Shown piece by piece: positions 9,232 through 19,584 of a stretch of 39,848 nucleotides of DNA (position 1 is the first letter of the stretch; every line of letters starts with the position of its first letter). Made by a program: the position numbers and the translations under genes. Under the pieces are notes generated by a model. That model was not told where the DNA came from and made no database searches. It was given only the letters and a program-made list of their open reading frames with translations. This DNA comes from an uncultured Methylococcaceae bacterium (GTDB taxonomy: Bacteria > Pseudomonadota > Gammaproteobacteria > Methylococcales > Methylomonadaceae). Location of the stretch: NCBI GenBank assembly GCA_903945375.1, contig CAJAVP010000005.1, positions 1 to 39,848 on the forward strand, read 5' to 3'.

Positions 9232-9726
9232 CTAGTCGAGTTGGTTTAAGTGGGTCAGTAGTTGGTTAACCATACTTGACGGAAAGCCTCGCTGTAACAA
9301 AAAACGACTGCGTTTTGCGTATTCACTGGCATTGAGGGGGTTGATATTGCGGTATTTTTTTACATAAACCTGCTGCAAATGGGTTTGCCAACTGTCGGCT
9401 AACAAACTTACGACAGCATCAAGATTGAAGTCGGTAATACCGTTACGACTCAGCTCAAATTTAATGGCAATCGGCCCGTAGCCTTGCTGGATGCGGTGAC
9501 GCGCGTAACTTTCGGCGTAACGCGCGTCACTTTGCCAGTTTTGTTGCGTTAATTGTTCAATAATCGGTGTGCAATCTTCTGGACTAAAGCCTTTTAATTG
9601 CAATTTAGTCAGTAATTCTTTGTGACTGTGTTCTCGACGCGCTAATAAACGCAAACACGTGGCTTTAATGGTCTCGGCTTGGTTTGTCACGTTGAATAGG
9701 GTTAGGGAATCATTGGGATTGAACAA
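9232..9726 (-). CDS. recX: RecA regulatory protein RecX
   Basis: RecX caps RecA filaments and inhibits recombinase and coprotease activity. The 164-residue helical protein shows the family features: LRLLARREHSHKELLTKL near the N-terminus, DARYAESYARHRIQQGYGP in the middle and RSRFLLQRGFPSSMVNQLL at the end. It starts ten bases after the recA stop, so it is probably expressed by readthrough from recA. The start is uncertain: the frame opens with TTG at 9726, a GTG at 9690 is the main alternative, and neither has a strong ribosome site. Confidence 0.92.
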   Translation of the reverse strand: MFNPNDSLTLFNVTNQAETIKATCLRLLARREHSHKELLTKLQLKGFSPEDCTPIIEQLTQQNWQSDARYAESYARHRIQQGYGPIAIKFELSRNGITDFNLDAVVSLLADSWQTHLQQVYVKKYRNINPLNASEYAKRSRFLLQRGFPSSMVNQLLTHLNQLD

Positions 9727-9736
9727 CTAAATGAGC

Positions 9737-10795
9737 TTATTCTGACTCGTCTTCATCATCGACTTCAACGACAGTCACTTGATCTATTTCACTATTGGGC
9801 TTGTTTTTGCTTAACGCAATTTCTCGGATTTTATTTTCAATATCTTTTGCTTTGTCGGGATGCTCTTTTAGGAAAAGTTTAGCATTATCTTTGCCTTGAC
9901 CAATTTTTTCACTGCCATAGCTATACCATGATCCAGATTTTTGCACGAAGCCGTATTTAACGCCCAACTCGACTAATTCACCCAAAAAAGAAACACCCTC
10001 ACCGTATAAAATTTCAAATGTAGCTTCTTTAAAAGGCGGGGCAACTTTGTTTTTTACGACTTTGACTTTAGTTTCATTACCAATAATTTCTTCATCTTTT
10101 TTAACAGAGCCGGTTCGGCGAATATCTAAACGTACGGACGCATAAAATTTAAGGGCGTTGCCTCCTGTTGTCGTCTCTGGGCTACCAAACATGACACCAA
10201 TTTTCATGCGAATTTGGTTAATAAAGATGACTAAGGTATTGGAGCGTTTGATGTTGGCGGTGAGTTTTCTTAGAGCTTGCGACATGAGTCGGGCTTGCAG
10301 TCCCATGTGAGAATCGCCCATATCTCCTTCAATTTCTGCTTTTGGCGTTAGTGCGGCAACTGAATCAATAACGACAATATCAACAGCACCAGAGCGCACC
10401 AACATATCGGTTATTTCTAAGGCTTGTTCTCCGGTATCCGGTTGAGAAACCAATAAATCATCAACGTTGACCCCCAGTTTTTCCGCATAACCTGGGTCGA
10501 GGGCGTGCTCAGCATCAACAAATGCCGCAGTGCCACCCAGTTTTTGCATTTCCGCAATAACTTGCAAGGTTAAGGTGGTTTTGCCAGAAGATTCAGGGCC
10601 ATAGATTTCTACAACCCGTCCGCGTGGTAATCCGCCACAACCGAGCGCAATATCTAAGCCTAGTGAGCCGGTTGATACCACATCAATGTCACGTGAAGCG
10701 GCGACATCCCCCATACGCATCACTGAGCCTTTACCAAATTGTTTCTCAATCTGCATGAGTGCTGCGCCGAGTGCTTTCTTTTTGTTGTCGTCCAT
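9737..10795 (-). CDS. recA: Recombinase RecA
   Basis: RecA forms ATP-dependent filaments on single-stranded DNA for homologous recombination and triggers LexA self-cleavage. The 352 residues match the family. The Walker A motif GPESSGKTT lies at 66-74, with the VVIDSVAAL Walker B region, the [20 protein letters not shown] loop and an acidic C-terminal tail (EVDDEDESE). It is first in a recA-recX unit. The 160-base gap to the divergent kinase gene contains no perfect SOS box (CTGT-N8-ACAG), so LexA control is not demonstrated by sequence. Confidence 0.99.
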   Translation of the reverse strand: MDDNKKKALGAALMQIEKQFGKGSVMRMGDVAASRDIDVVSTGSLGLDIALGCGGLPRGRVVEIYGPESSGKTTLTLQVIAEMQKLGGTAAFVDAEHALDPGYAEKLGVNVDDLLVSQPDTGEQALEITDMLVRSGAVDIVVIDSVAALTPKAEIEGDMGDSHMGLQARLMSQALRKLTANIKRSNTLVIFINQIRMKIGVMFGSPETTTGGNALKFYASVRLDIRRTGSVKKDEEIIGNETKVKVVKNKVAPPFKEATFEILYGEGVSFLGELVELGVKYGFVQKSGSWYSYGSEKIGQGKDNAKLFLKEHPDKAKDIENKIREIALSKNKPNSEIDQVTVVEVDDEDESE

Positions 10796-10956
10796 ATTTA
10801 ATGCCTGGTTAGAGTTAAGACCGTAAAATAACGGGAGAGGGCTATACAGCCATAAAGAAATATCGCAAAATCAAACAACTTTATTATTACATAGGCAGAT
10901 TACTTCGGATAGTGCTGTTTTGTTAAGTCGCGTAGCCTTAATGGGTAAGAAAAATT

Positions 10957-11856
10957 ATGAAAACCAAACCGATTGCGATTTTTGGTGAAGTGTTATTTGA
11001 TCATTTCCCAGACGGTAAAAAAATCTTGGGCGGAGCACCTTTTAATGTGGCGTGGCATCTTCAGGCGTTAGGTTTGCGACCAGATGTCATGAGTCGAGTG
11101 GGCGAGGATGTACAGGCCCTGCAGATTCAGTTGATGATGTACTCTTGGGGGATGAATGCCGCTAATCTGCAAATCGATAGCGAGCATCCTACGGGTCATG
11201 TTGTGGTTAGTCTCGACAATGGCGAGCCCAATTATGCCATTCTCGATGATCAAGCCTATGATTTTATAGCCGTCGAAGACCTAGACCTCAGCGACTCATA
11301 TGCGATTGTTTATCATGGTAGTTTGGCTTTGCGCCATGAATCATCTGAACAAACACTAAAGCATATTTTGAAAAACCATCAAGGCAAAGTGTTTGTTGAT
11401 GTTAATTTACGCCATCCTTGGTGGCAAGCGGAGCGACTGGATGAGTGGCTTCATCATGCCGATTGGCTCAAATTAAATCGTGATGAATTGCGTCAGCTAT
11501 CGCCAGAATCAGAGGATATAACCGGCGCAATGCATAAAATGCTCACACACTATAAACTGGAGTTACTGGTTGTTACGTTGGGCAGTGAAGGTGCAGTAGC
11601 ACTAACTGAAGGCGGTGAGCTAGTGAGCGTTCGACCGCAAGCGACACCTCTGTTGATAGATACCGTGGGAGCGGGCGATGCGTTTACTGCGGTGTTATTG
11701 TTAGGTTTATATTTGGGATGGTCGTTAAGTTTAACGATGGAAAGAGCTCAAGCCTTTGCTTCCGCTTTAGTGGAGCTGCCAGGAGCAACTGTTCAGAATA
11801 TAGATTTTTATCGGTCATTTGCGGATTCTTGGTGCTTACCTCGCACTGACGATTAA
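10957..11856 (+). CDS. PfkB-family carbohydrate kinase, fructokinase-like
   Basis: A 299-residue ribokinase/PfkB-fold sugar kinase. The N-terminal signature GEVLFDHFPDG, then GGAPFNVAWHLQALG, fits the fructokinase branch. The C-terminal PfkB motif DTVGAGDAF starts at D235 and contains the catalytic base Asp241. It probably phosphorylates fructose or a related sugar in the cytoplasm. Methanotrophs use a similar kinase in sucrose metabolism, but no sucrose genes are adjacent, so the substrate is inferred. It lies divergent from recA and 109 bases upstream of proS. The ribosome site is weak (GGGTAAG before the ATG). Confidence 0.85.
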   Translation: MKTKPIAIFGEVLFDHFPDGKKILGGAPFNVAWHLQALGLRPDVMSRVGEDVQALQIQLMMYSWGMNAANLQIDSEHPTGHVVVSLDNGEPNYAILDDQAYDFIAVEDLDLSDSYAIVYHGSLALRHESSEQTLKHILKNHQGKVFVDVNLRHPWWQAERLDEWLHHADWLKLNRDELRQLSPESEDITGAMHKMLTHYKLELLVVTLGSEGAVALTEGGELVSVRPQATPLLIDTVGAGDAFTAVLLLGLYLGWSLSLTMERAQAFASALVELPGATVQNIDFYRSFADSWCLPRTDD

Positions 11857-11965
11857 CCAAGAGAGCCACCCTAATGAGAATTGCTGGCTAACGATAGGAT
11901 TGACTTGGGAACGGCTCAAAAATCTGTAAAATAGCCGCTTTCTAATCAATCCATATTATCTGAAC

Positions 11966-13720
11966 ATGCGTACCAGCCAATTTCCCCTAAATACTGTAAA
12001 AGAAACCCCTGCCGATGCTGAAATTGCTAGTCATCAACTGATGATTCGTGCTGGCCTGATCCGCAAACTGGCGGCGGGTCTTTATACTTGGCTCCCTTTA
12101 GGACTTAGGGTGTTGCGTAAAGTTGAAAAAATAACCCGCGAAGAAATGGAGAAAGCGGGGGCGCTAGAAGTCTTAATGCCGGCTTTACAACCTGCCGAGT
12201 TATGGCAAGAAACTGGACGTTGGCAACAATACGGCCCTGAACTTGCCCGCTTAAAAGACCGCCACGATCGTGATTTTTGCCTAGGGCCTACGCATGAGGA
12301 AATTATTACCGATCTCGCGCGTAACGAGCTTAAAAGCTATAAACAACTGCCCATCACGTTTTATCAAATTCAAACTAAATTCCGTGATGAGATTCGCCCG
12401 CGTTTTGGCGTGATGCGTTGTCGTGAATTTATCATGAAAGATGCGTATTCATTCCATTTGGATCAAGCCTCATTGCAACAGACTTATGATCTGATGTATC
12501 AAGCGTATAGCAATATTTTTAATCATCTCGGCTTAAAATTCCGCGCGGTGATTGCAGATTCAGGTTCTATTGGCGGTGCGGTTTCTCATGAGTTTCATGT
12601 ATTAGCCGATTCAGGTGAAGATGCGATTGCTTTCTCAACCGGTAGTGATTACGCCGCCAATGTAGAGAGCGCGACAGCATTAATACCTGAACAAGGCCTT
12701 GCGCCACCAGCTGAAGTTTTTGCCAAAGTTGCCACGCCGGGACAGAAAACTATTGCCGAAATCAGCGCATTTTTAGACGTGCCCGCGCAAAAAATCCTTA
12801 AAACACTCGCTATCATGAAAATAAGCGTGAATGAGGCCGGTGAAACCGCTGAGGAATTTTATAATTTATTGCTGCGTGGCGACCATGAGCTTAATGAAAT
12901 CAAAACACGCAAATTACTTGGCGATTTTCGTTTTGCGACTGACGAAGAAATCATTCAACATCATGGCTGTGGTGCCGGTTTTATTGGTCCCAAAACCGAT
13001 GCCAAGCATGGCGTTATTTTTGATCACTCGGTTAAATATCTAAGCGATTTTGTCTGTGGCGCGAATGAAGTCGACTTCCACCTGCGCGGCTGCAACTGGT
13101 CAGCCGATCCTAAAACGCAAGCCTTCTACGAAAAAGCCCTCGCAGAAAATACCTTTCAGGATATACGCAATGTTGTCGCTGGCGATTTAAGTCCCGATGG
13201 TCAAGGTGAAATCACGCTGGCGCGAGGTATTGAAGTGGGGCATATTTTTCAGCTAGGCACTAAATACAGCACGGCCATGAAAGCCGGCATTATTAATGAA
13301 GAAGGGAAAAGCCAAATCATGATTATGGGCTGTTATGGCATCGGTATTTCGCGTATTGTGGCGGCGGCGATTGAACAAAATCATGATAGTCGTGGCATTA
13401 TTTGGCCAACTAAGCTTGCGCCTTTCCAAGTCGCCATTTGTCCTATGAATATGCACAAATCCGAGCGTCTTAAAGTGGCTGCGGAACAGTTATATCAAGA
13501 TTTATTAGCCGCCGGCATTGATGTGCTATTAGATGATCGCAAAGTCCGCGCGGGCTTTATGTTTTCGGATATGGAATTAATCGGCATTCCGCATTGCATT
13601 ATCTTAAGCGATCGAGGTCTAGATGCCGGTACGTTTGAATACAAAGCCAGAGAAACCAAAGACAATATCGAATGTCCTCTAACCGAGCTTATCTCTTTCA
13701 TACAAGAAAAACTTCACTAG
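11966..13720 (+). CDS. proS: Prolyl-tRNA synthetase, bacterial type with editing domain
   Basis: ProRS charges tRNA-Pro. The 584-residue length and architecture are those of the bacterial class II form: a catalytic domain with [21 protein letters not shown] and [20 protein letters not shown], a YbaK-like insertion domain (about residues 220-410) that hydrolyses Ala-tRNA-Pro, and a C-terminal anticodon-binding domain ([17 protein letters not shown] onward). The start follows a short AT-rich leader. A large inverted repeat lies downstream between proS and the convergent HD-GYP gene. Confidence 0.98.
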   Translation: MRTSQFPLNTVKETPADAEIASHQLMIRAGLIRKLAAGLYTWLPLGLRVLRKVEKITREEMEKAGALEVLMPALQPAELWQETGRWQQYGPELARLKDRHDRDFCLGPTHEEIITDLARNELKSYKQLPITFYQIQTKFRDEIRPRFGVMRCREFIMKDAYSFHLDQASLQQTYDLMYQAYSNIFNHLGLKFRAVIADSGSIGGAVSHEFHVLADSGEDAIAFSTGSDYAANVESATALIPEQGLAPPAEVFAKVATPGQKTIAEISAFLDVPAQKILKTLAIMKISVNEAGETAEEFYNLLLRGDHELNEIKTRKLLGDFRFATDEEIIQHHGCGAGFIGPKTDAKHGVIFDHSVKYLSDFVCGANEVDFHLRGCNWSADPKTQAFYEKALAENTFQDIRNVVAGDLSPDGQGEITLARGIEVGHIFQLGTKYSTAMKAGIINEEGKSQIMIMGCYGIGISRIVAAAIEQNHDSRGIIWPTKLAPFQVAICPMNMHKSERLKVAAEQLYQDLLAAGIDVLLDDRKVRAGFMFSDMELIGIPHCIILSDRGLDAGTFEYKARETKDNIECPLTELISFIQEKLH

Positions 13721-13743
13721 CCCCTAAAGCCTTAACGCATTAA

Positions 13744-13803
13744 CTGTCATTAAGTTAATTTATGCTATTGATTTTTAATAAATTAATATTAGCTTAATGA
13801 CAG
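13744..13803. terminator. Long bipartite hairpin between convergent genes
   Basis: CTGTCATTAAG (13744-13754) pairs perfectly with CTTAATGACAG (13793-13803). Inside, TTAATTTAT (13755-13763) pairs with ATAAATTAA (13778-13786), leaving a six-base bulge. The 60-base structure lies between the ends of proS and the convergent HD-GYP gene, so it may stop transcription from both sides. It could also be a miniature repeat element. Confidence 0.55.
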
Positions 13804-13893
13804 AACCCCAGATCCTACGATCGTTGTAAATTCGGAGCACTGGCTGGTTGAATCTATCCGAAGACTTGAAATGGGACATTTATTTTTAAATCC

Positions 13894-15201
13894 CTAGCTT
13901 CGTTTTCGATAAAAAGACCATCTTATTTTGCGGCGGGGTAATAGGTATTCCAATTCTTCTTCGGTACGCTCTTTTAGACTCAGTGGGCGCTCAATTTTGA
14001 TTAAAGTTTCTTGTGTCAGATCAAGGATTGCTGCTTCATGTCTCGGCACATTACGCTCATATATCAAAACCTGAGGACTGACTGAATTAACCACTGAGGT
14101 TGACGCAACAACAACACCAATCCGTTGATCCGATAGCAGTACAATCGACCCCGGGGGATAAACCCCCATCGCCCGAATAAAAAGCTGTAACAGCGTTTTA
14201 TCAAACCGATCTTTTTCTTTAGACCACATCACCCCCAGTGCTTGTGAAGGCAATTTTGAGTGATAAGGATCAATCGGATTAATGATGTTATCAAATCGGT
14301 TAGCGATAGACACGATACGAGTTGCAAGAGCAATTTTTTCACCCTTTAGTTGATCAGGAAAACCCTTAGCATCAAAGCATTCATGGTGATGAAGAATTAT
14401 ATCCAGCATCTCTGATGAAAGCCCTCCTGCTAAAAGTGCTTTGTCATAACCTACTCGACAATGTGAGCGATATACGGATTCTTCAAATGAATTACGATGC
14501 GTATTTAGCAAAACCGACGAATGGAAGGTGAGTTTTCCAATATCATGCAGTAATGCACCAACACCAATCACATGCAGTGCGTCTTCTGTTAAACCAGCCT
14601 GTTTACCTAATAATTGTGCTAAGGTCATCACTGACATGGCGTGGGCCGCCTGTCCCTCATATTGACCCTTTTCTGTAATTAGGGTAATCGCACTATCGGG
14701 ATCAGCCAGTAACTCGGCTATGGATTTCTCACTTACCTCAGCCACCTGCATCATGCTTTTTTTGGGTTCTGAGTCAATAAATTTAAATGCGTTATTGACC
14801 GCAATTACCGCTTCAGCATAGTGCCGATGCGTGGTATTTAATCGTCTTCGCAATATGGCTGTGATATTGGTACGCTCTTGATACACCTTCGTCATTGAGT
14901 TTTTGACGAGCGGCGTAGCAGGGTCGTTCGTCGGTAACAAAGTTACCGGTACAACAGGGTTAGCTTGTCTAGGCAAAGGATCAACTTTGCAACGTGAAGG
15001 ATCGCTATAAAGTTTTGGCAATTTCAAAGAGGCGATTTGACGCACTTGCACCTCGTCTGTAATGACAAACGAGTTAAACATAAAGCCATGCGTCAACCAA
15101 GACCCAGGTATTCTGACATGAACCCCGGGGCGTAATTGCGAAATATCAATTTCGATTTCACTGTCTTTGGAATGTTGTGTCTGATCAGGTTTTGGCATCA
15201 A
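13894..15201 (-). CDS. HD-GYP domain protein with DUF3391 N-terminus
   Basis: A 435-residue soluble protein. Residues about 15-140 match the DUF3391 domain (IDISQLRPGVHVRIPGSWL), and about 170-400 an HD-GYP phosphodiesterase domain, the family that cleaves cyclic di-GMP. HD residues are present in GALLHDIGKLTFHSS and the second His cluster in LHHHECFDAKGFPDQLKG. The usual GYP signature is GFP and the preceding DGxG is DAKG, a deviation that may affect activity. AGGAGGT five bases before the ATG is a near-perfect ribosome site. It lies 75 bases downstream of glnD on the same strand and could be cotranscribed. Confidence 0.88.
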   Translation of the reverse strand: MMPKPDQTQHSKDSEIEIDISQLRPGVHVRIPGSWLTHGFMFNSFVITDEVQVRQIASLKLPKLYSDPSRCKVDPLPRQANPVVPVTLLPTNDPATPLVKNSMTKVYQERTNITAILRRRLNTTHRHYAEAVIAVNNAFKFIDSEPKKSMMQVAEVSEKSIAELLADPDSAITLITEKGQYEGQAAHAMSVMTLAQLLGKQAGLTEDALHVIGVGALLHDIGKLTFHSSVLLNTHRNSFEESVYRSHCRVGYDKALLAGGLSSEMLDIILHHHECFDAKGFPDQLKGEKIALATRIVSIANRFDNIINPIDPYHSKLPSQALGVMWSKEKDRFDKTLLQLFIRAMGVYPPGSIVLLSDQRIGVVVASTSVVNSVSPQVLIYERNVPRHEAAILDLTQETLIKIERPLSLKERTEEELEYLLPRRKIRWSFYRKRS

Positions 15202-15276
15202 GACCTCCTGTCCACTGATTTAAAATGTTTATAGCATTTAATAACAAAAGCAAACGTCATAAGGCGACTCCCGCAC

Positions 15277-17925
15277 TTATTCTTCCGTTTCCAGAGCGAT
15301 TAACATCGTTTCTCTTATTTGCTCTTGTCTATTGAGATCGTCTATGGGCTGATTGTGTACATCCGTAATATAAAACATATCTTCCGCACGGCTGCCAATC
15401 GTGGTGATTTTCGCGCTATGTAAATTAATGGCTTGTTGAATAAACGCTTGACCTATTTTTGACAACAAGCCCGCATGATCGGTGGTAATTAATTCAATAA
15501 TGGTATGTCGATTTAACGAATCCGCATGAAAATTGATACAAGTCGGTATCGGAAAATGTTTGGCCTGCCGAGATTGGCGATGCAGATTAATGTTCTTATT
15601 GACTTTTTGCTGCAACAAATTTTGCTGCAACGCCAGGCAAATATGCTCTTCACGACAGCGGTCGTTAATGGGCTCGCCGGTTTGCTCAAGGACTTGAAAA
15701 CTATTCAACACAAAGTCATCCAGCGTGGTCATAATTCTCGCATCCAGAATTGTTAAACCCAGTTGGTCTAAGGTGGCGGTACTCAACGAAAACACCGGCC
15801 CTTTATTCTCTGTGTAAACAAAAATTTCAGCACTGCCGCGTTGCGTATGTGGGCGTAACAACACCAAAGGCAAATCTAACGCGCTGCAGGATTGAATGGC
15901 CAAAGTGTGCCAAACAATTTCATCCGTCGCGTAGCGTAAGAAATAATCATCACTGACATGCTGCCAAAGCGTCTCTAAAACGACCTCGCTAAGTCCTTGC
16001 TGCATTAATTCTTCTTTGGCTTCTTTCTTGTTTTCTTGTAACCGATCAACAATCGCCACGGGGTTTTTTAAGCCTTTACGCAATGCGCTATGTGTCGCGG
16101 TATACAGTTCTTTTAGTAAGGCATCTTTCCAAGAATTCCAAAGCTCAGGATTGGTAGCACGAATATCTGCTACCGTTAGTAAATATAAATTGTTTAAGTA
16201 TTCGACACTACCGACTAACCGAGCAAATTCATGAATAATATCGGCGTCGCTAATGTCTTTTCGCTGTGCTGTCATTGACATAATCAGATGATGCCGCACT
16301 AACCAAGTCACCAGTTTAGTATCATGCGAGGAAAGATCATGCTGAATACAAAACTGACGAGCCATTTCTTCTCCCAAAGCAGAATGATCGCCATTTTGAC
16401 CTTTGGCTATATCATGGAATAACGCGGCGATATACAGTAATTCAGGCTTGGCGACTAATAGAAAAATGCTATTACAAAATGGCAATTCATCGTTATGCGC
16501 TTCCAGTGAAAAACGTCGTAAATTACGAATAACGAATAAGGTATGCTCATCGACCGTATAAATATGAAATAGATCATATTGCATACGCGCGACGATATTA
16601 GCAAAATTTGGTAAATAGGCGGCTAATATGCCATAACGATTCATGCGCCTTAATTGTGTGGTAATACCGCCTGGCTGACACAATAAGTCAATAAACAAAT
16701 GATTGGCGGTTTTATTGGTGCGAAAAGCCTCGTCAATTAAATGCAAGCTCTTGCGTATTAAGCGTATCGTTGTTGCTCTAATACCGTTTAACCAAGGATT
16801 TTGTTGAAGAACGACAAACACCTGTAATAATGCCAACGGCTGCTCTGTAAAAACGTGCTCATTTTTAACTTCAATATAGCGATTAATGGCAACAAATTGC
16901 TCAGAAATGACAATCGGACGACAAGCGATTTCACCGCAAACAAAACGCTCATTAAATAACTGCAAAAGCATTTCGTTTAAACGTTCTAGGCCTTGTACAG
17001 TTTTAAAATAAAACTGCATAAACTCTTCAACGTCTTCATTGTATTGCTGATCAATTCGACTAAATCCAAACTGACGGGCTAAATCACGTTGATAATCAAA
17101 AACTAGGCGATCTTCACCGCGATCGGTTAATAAATGCAAGGCATAGCGAATACGCCAAAGCACATCACGCGCTGCAATAAGTTCGTTATATTCTGATTCA
17201 GGCAAAAAACCGTATTTAATTAATTCTTTTAAGGTAGACGAATTGTAATGCCGCTTAAAAACCCAAGCGATAACTTGCATATCACGCAAACCGCCTGGGC
17301 CTTCTTTGATATTCGGCTCAAGGTTGTAAGCGGTATCATGGGATTTCGCATAGCGTTGTTGCTGCTCTTCCATTTTGGCCTCAAAAAAACGATCTGACGG
17401 CCAAATTTTATCGGGCGCGGTTTGCAATTTAAGTGAGTCATATAAACTTGCACAGCCATCAATCAGACGAATTTCCATCAAGCTCGTCATAATCGTCTGA
17501 TCGGCTATTGCCGCCTCAACACATTCGCACACGGTGCGTACACTTTGCCCCGGCTTAAGCCCCATATCCCACAGAAAGGTAAAGAAATCGCCTAAGGCTT
17601 CTTGATAGGGTGCAGTGTCCGTAGAATCCAGTAGCACCATAATATCAATATCAGAATAAGGAAAAAGTTCACGTCGACCATAGCCACCTACGGCAACTAG
17701 ACTCAGATGACTTGCATGGTCAGCAAGAAAATGCTGCCAACAACTCGATAAAATGCCATCAATGAAATCAGAGCGTTCTTTAAGCAAATCAGAAACGGAG
17801 TAAAAAGGATCAAACTGTAACCCTAACTGCGCCGTTTTTTCTCGTAATAACTGCTTAAAATAACGTAACGAGCCGGGTTCAGCGGCTACCTCAGAGATAT
17901 CTTGATTATTATCTAAACGTGTCAT
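15277..17925 (-). CDS. glnD: Bifunctional PII uridylyltransferase/uridylyl-removing enzyme GlnD
   Basis: GlnD senses glutamine: it uridylylates PII proteins when nitrogen is short and deuridylylates them when it is ample, thereby tuning NtrBC and, in diazotrophs, nif expression. The 882 residues are full length. The nucleotidyltransferase motif GGYGRRELFPYSDIDIMVLL starts at residue 80, with metal-binding Asp92 and Asp94. The HD domain (around residue 500) contains ALFHDIAKGQNGDHS, and two ACT domains form the C-terminus (TIIELITTDHAGLLSKIG in the second). Its ATG overlaps the map stop by four bases (ATGA), implying translational coupling. Confidence 0.98.
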   Translation of the reverse strand: MTRLDNNQDISEVAAEPGSLRYFKQLLREKTAQLGLQFDPFYSVSDLLKERSDFIDGILSSCWQHFLADHASHLSLVAVGGYGRRELFPYSDIDIMVLLDSTDTAPYQEALGDFFTFLWDMGLKPGQSVRTVCECVEAAIADQTIMTSLMEIRLIDGCASLYDSLKLQTAPDKIWPSDRFFEAKMEEQQQRYAKSHDTAYNLEPNIKEGPGGLRDMQVIAWVFKRHYNSSTLKELIKYGFLPESEYNELIAARDVLWRIRYALHLLTDRGEDRLVFDYQRDLARQFGFSRIDQQYNEDVEEFMQFYFKTVQGLERLNEMLLQLFNERFVCGEIACRPIVISEQFVAINRYIEVKNEHVFTEQPLALLQVFVVLQQNPWLNGIRATTIRLIRKSLHLIDEAFRTNKTANHLFIDLLCQPGGITTQLRRMNRYGILAAYLPNFANIVARMQYDLFHIYTVDEHTLFVIRNLRRFSLEAHNDELPFCNSIFLLVAKPELLYIAALFHDIAKGQNGDHSALGEEMARQFCIQHDLSSHDTKLVTWLVRHHLIMSMTAQRKDISDADIIHEFARLVGSVEYLNNLYLLTVADIRATNPELWNSWKDALLKELYTATHSALRKGLKNPVAIVDRLQENKKEAKEELMQQGLSEVVLETLWQHVSDDYFLRYATDEIVWHTLAIQSCSALDLPLVLLRPHTQRGSAEIFVYTENKGPVFSLSTATLDQLGLTILDARIMTTLDDFVLNSFQVLEQTGEPINDRCREEHICLALQQNLLQQKVNKNINLHRQSRQAKHFPIPTCINFHADSLNRHTIIELITTDHAGLLSKIGQAFIQQAINLHSAKITTIGSRAEDMFYITDVHNQPIDDLNRQEQIRETMLIALETEE

Positions 17926-18686
17926 TGTTCTTCTTGGCGTAAAGTCAAAATTTCAAAACCATCTGCCTTTACTAAAACGGTATGCTCCCATTGTGCCGAC
18001 AGACTTCGATCCTTTGTTACCGCCGTCCAGCCATCTGGCAATACTTTAACGTAGCGTTTACCTAAGTTAATCATGGGCTCGATGGTGATAATCATCCCTT
18101 CTTCAAGAGCATTCCCTGTTCCAGGTTTGCCGTAATGTAATACCTGAGGCTCTTCATGAAACGCCATACCAATACCGTGCCCACAAAACTCTCGGACGAC
18201 CGAATAACGATGGCTTTCTGCATGTTTTTGGATAGCTGAGCCAATATCCCCCAACGTTGCTCCAGGTCTAACTTGTTCAATACCTTTAAACATGGCTTCT
18301 TGCGTAATTTTTACCAGTCGTTGTGCATGTGGACTGACCTCACCCACACAAAACATTTTGCTCGTGTCGCCATGATAACCTTCCTTAATGACGGTAATAT
18401 CTACATTCACAATATCTCCCGATTTTAGTTTCTTGTCGCAGGGAATACCATGACAGACCTGGTGATTGACAGACGTACAGATAGATTTAGGAAAACCATG
18501 ATAATCCAGCGGAGCAGGAATAGCATCTTGCACATCGACGATATACTGATGACAAAGCCTATCAAGCTCATTGGTAGTGATACCAGGCAAAACATAGGGG
18601 GCTATCATTTCTAGTACATCAGCGGCCAACTTACCCGCCACACGCATTTTTTCAATTTCACTTTCAGTTTTGATAATTATATTCAT
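17922..18686 (-). CDS. map: Methionine aminopeptidase, type I
   Basis: MAP removes the initiator methionine from nascent proteins using a two-metal site. The 254 residues match type Ia enzymes. Metal-ligand segments are visible: GDIVNVDITVIKEGYHGDTS (two Asp), EFCGHGIGMAFHEEP (His) and GMIITIEPMINLG (Glu), with the substrate-side His in SVNHQVCHGIP. It leads a map-glnD unit, an arrangement common in gammaproteobacteria. rpsB, often divergent from map, is not present upstream, where about 900 gene-less bases occur instead. Confidence 0.97.
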   Translation of the reverse strand: MNIIIKTESEIEKMRVAGKLAADVLEMIAPYVLPGITTNELDRLCHQYIVDVQDAIPAPLDYHGFPKSICTSVNHQVCHGIPCDKKLKSGDIVNVDITVIKEGYHGDTSKMFCVGEVSPHAQRLVKITQEAMFKGIEQVRPGATLGDIGSAIQKHAESHRYSVVREFCGHGIGMAFHEEPQVLHYGKPGTGNALEEGMIITIEPMINLGKRYVKVLPDGWTAVTKDRSLSAQWEHTVLVKADGFEILTLRQEEQ

Positions 18687-19034
18687 GGATTATTTAGCAA
18701 TGGTCGCCCAAACTCGGTATTTCGTAGTACGAAGATTGAAAAAGATTAGCTACACTAACAAGGGACAGGTTAAGTCTCACCGCTTGTCCGGCTTTAAGTA
18801 GGTCGCTAAAAGATTAAAGTTTAACAGAGTATAACGTTTGCGTTTAACTTACCCCGATGATTAGGGCGCATAATCCTAGCCGCCTGCCATTATATCGTAA
18901 CTATTCAGCCACCTACCGAGTGAGATATCATCTCGACAGGGATTCGTTATCGCGTTCTGACGGCTTAATCGCAGGGGGCTGAAAATTGCATTATATCAAG
19001 TCTAACGGTACGGGCGCATGGATAAAAAACCGCG

Positions 19035-19080
19035 TCAGTCGAGCGGGATTGTGCTAAACCCTAATTCCCGGAACGACTGA
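19035..19080. repeat. Imperfect palindrome
   Basis: TCAGTCG (19035-19041) pairs with CGACTGA (19074-19080) and an inner CGGGA pairs with TCCCG, separated by short bulges. No T-tract follows. It may be a repeat-element hairpin or part of a longer leader. Confidence 0.4.
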
Positions 19081-19125
19081 TTTATACCAAACTAAATGAA
19101 AAAATGAAAAAACGGCAACAACACG

Positions 19126-19153
19126 TTGACAATAAATTAAATCCCGTTATCTT
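19126..19153 (+). promoter_or_regulatory. Putative promoter upstream of the SRPBCC/LOV block
   Basis: A perfect TTGACA (19126-19131), 16-base spacer and TATCTT (19148-19153). It is about 430 bases upstream of the first gene, so a long leader would be needed. It may serve another transcript or be fortuitous in AT-rich DNA. Confidence 0.25.
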
Positions 19154-19584
19154 GTTTTTGTATCGCTAAACATGATCTTTTAAACTAAGCTATAAAGCCT
19201 TACCTTACACAAACTGAGCTTTTATATTTGCCTAGATTAACGCTATTTTAATTTGCTAATCCTATTTTTTTGCGCTATAGCTATATCGCTTCAATCATTA
19301 TTTGAAAATATCTATTGATGCAGAAAAAACTAAGTTCCATAAATTTTACATAAACTAAAGTAGGAACAAAAATGGATCAGATCAACGTCTTATAAACTGG
19401 ATTGCCTCAACTTGCCTAAGCCACTATTGAGATAATAAATAAGTCATGCTAGCTCAAATAAAACGAGACAATTGACCTATTTTCCACAGACTTATACGTT
19501 TAAACACATCCTAGCTTAACTGTTCTGAAGATAACTAAAATAATAATACCTTCGAGTCGTGTACTCAAATTGAGAGGATATGTG

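Larger units (their letters stand above)
18687..19584. other. Gene-less 0.9-kb stretch between map and SRPBCC gene
   Basis: No open frame with a plausible start longer than about 60 codons is visible. Its left part (to about 19080) has mixed composition and an imperfect hairpin. The right part is AT-rich and leads into the island at 19585. TTCGTA-G-TACGAA (18721-18733), 35 bases upstream of map, is a small palindrome. A seven-residue frame (MDQINVL) begins at 19372 after AGGAAC. No tRNA or riboswitch was recognised. Confidence 0.5.

Noticed and set aside
10796-10956. LexA (SOS) box upstream of recA
   Set aside because: GCTATACAGCC contains one half-site only. CTGT and ACAG at the required N8 spacing are not present.
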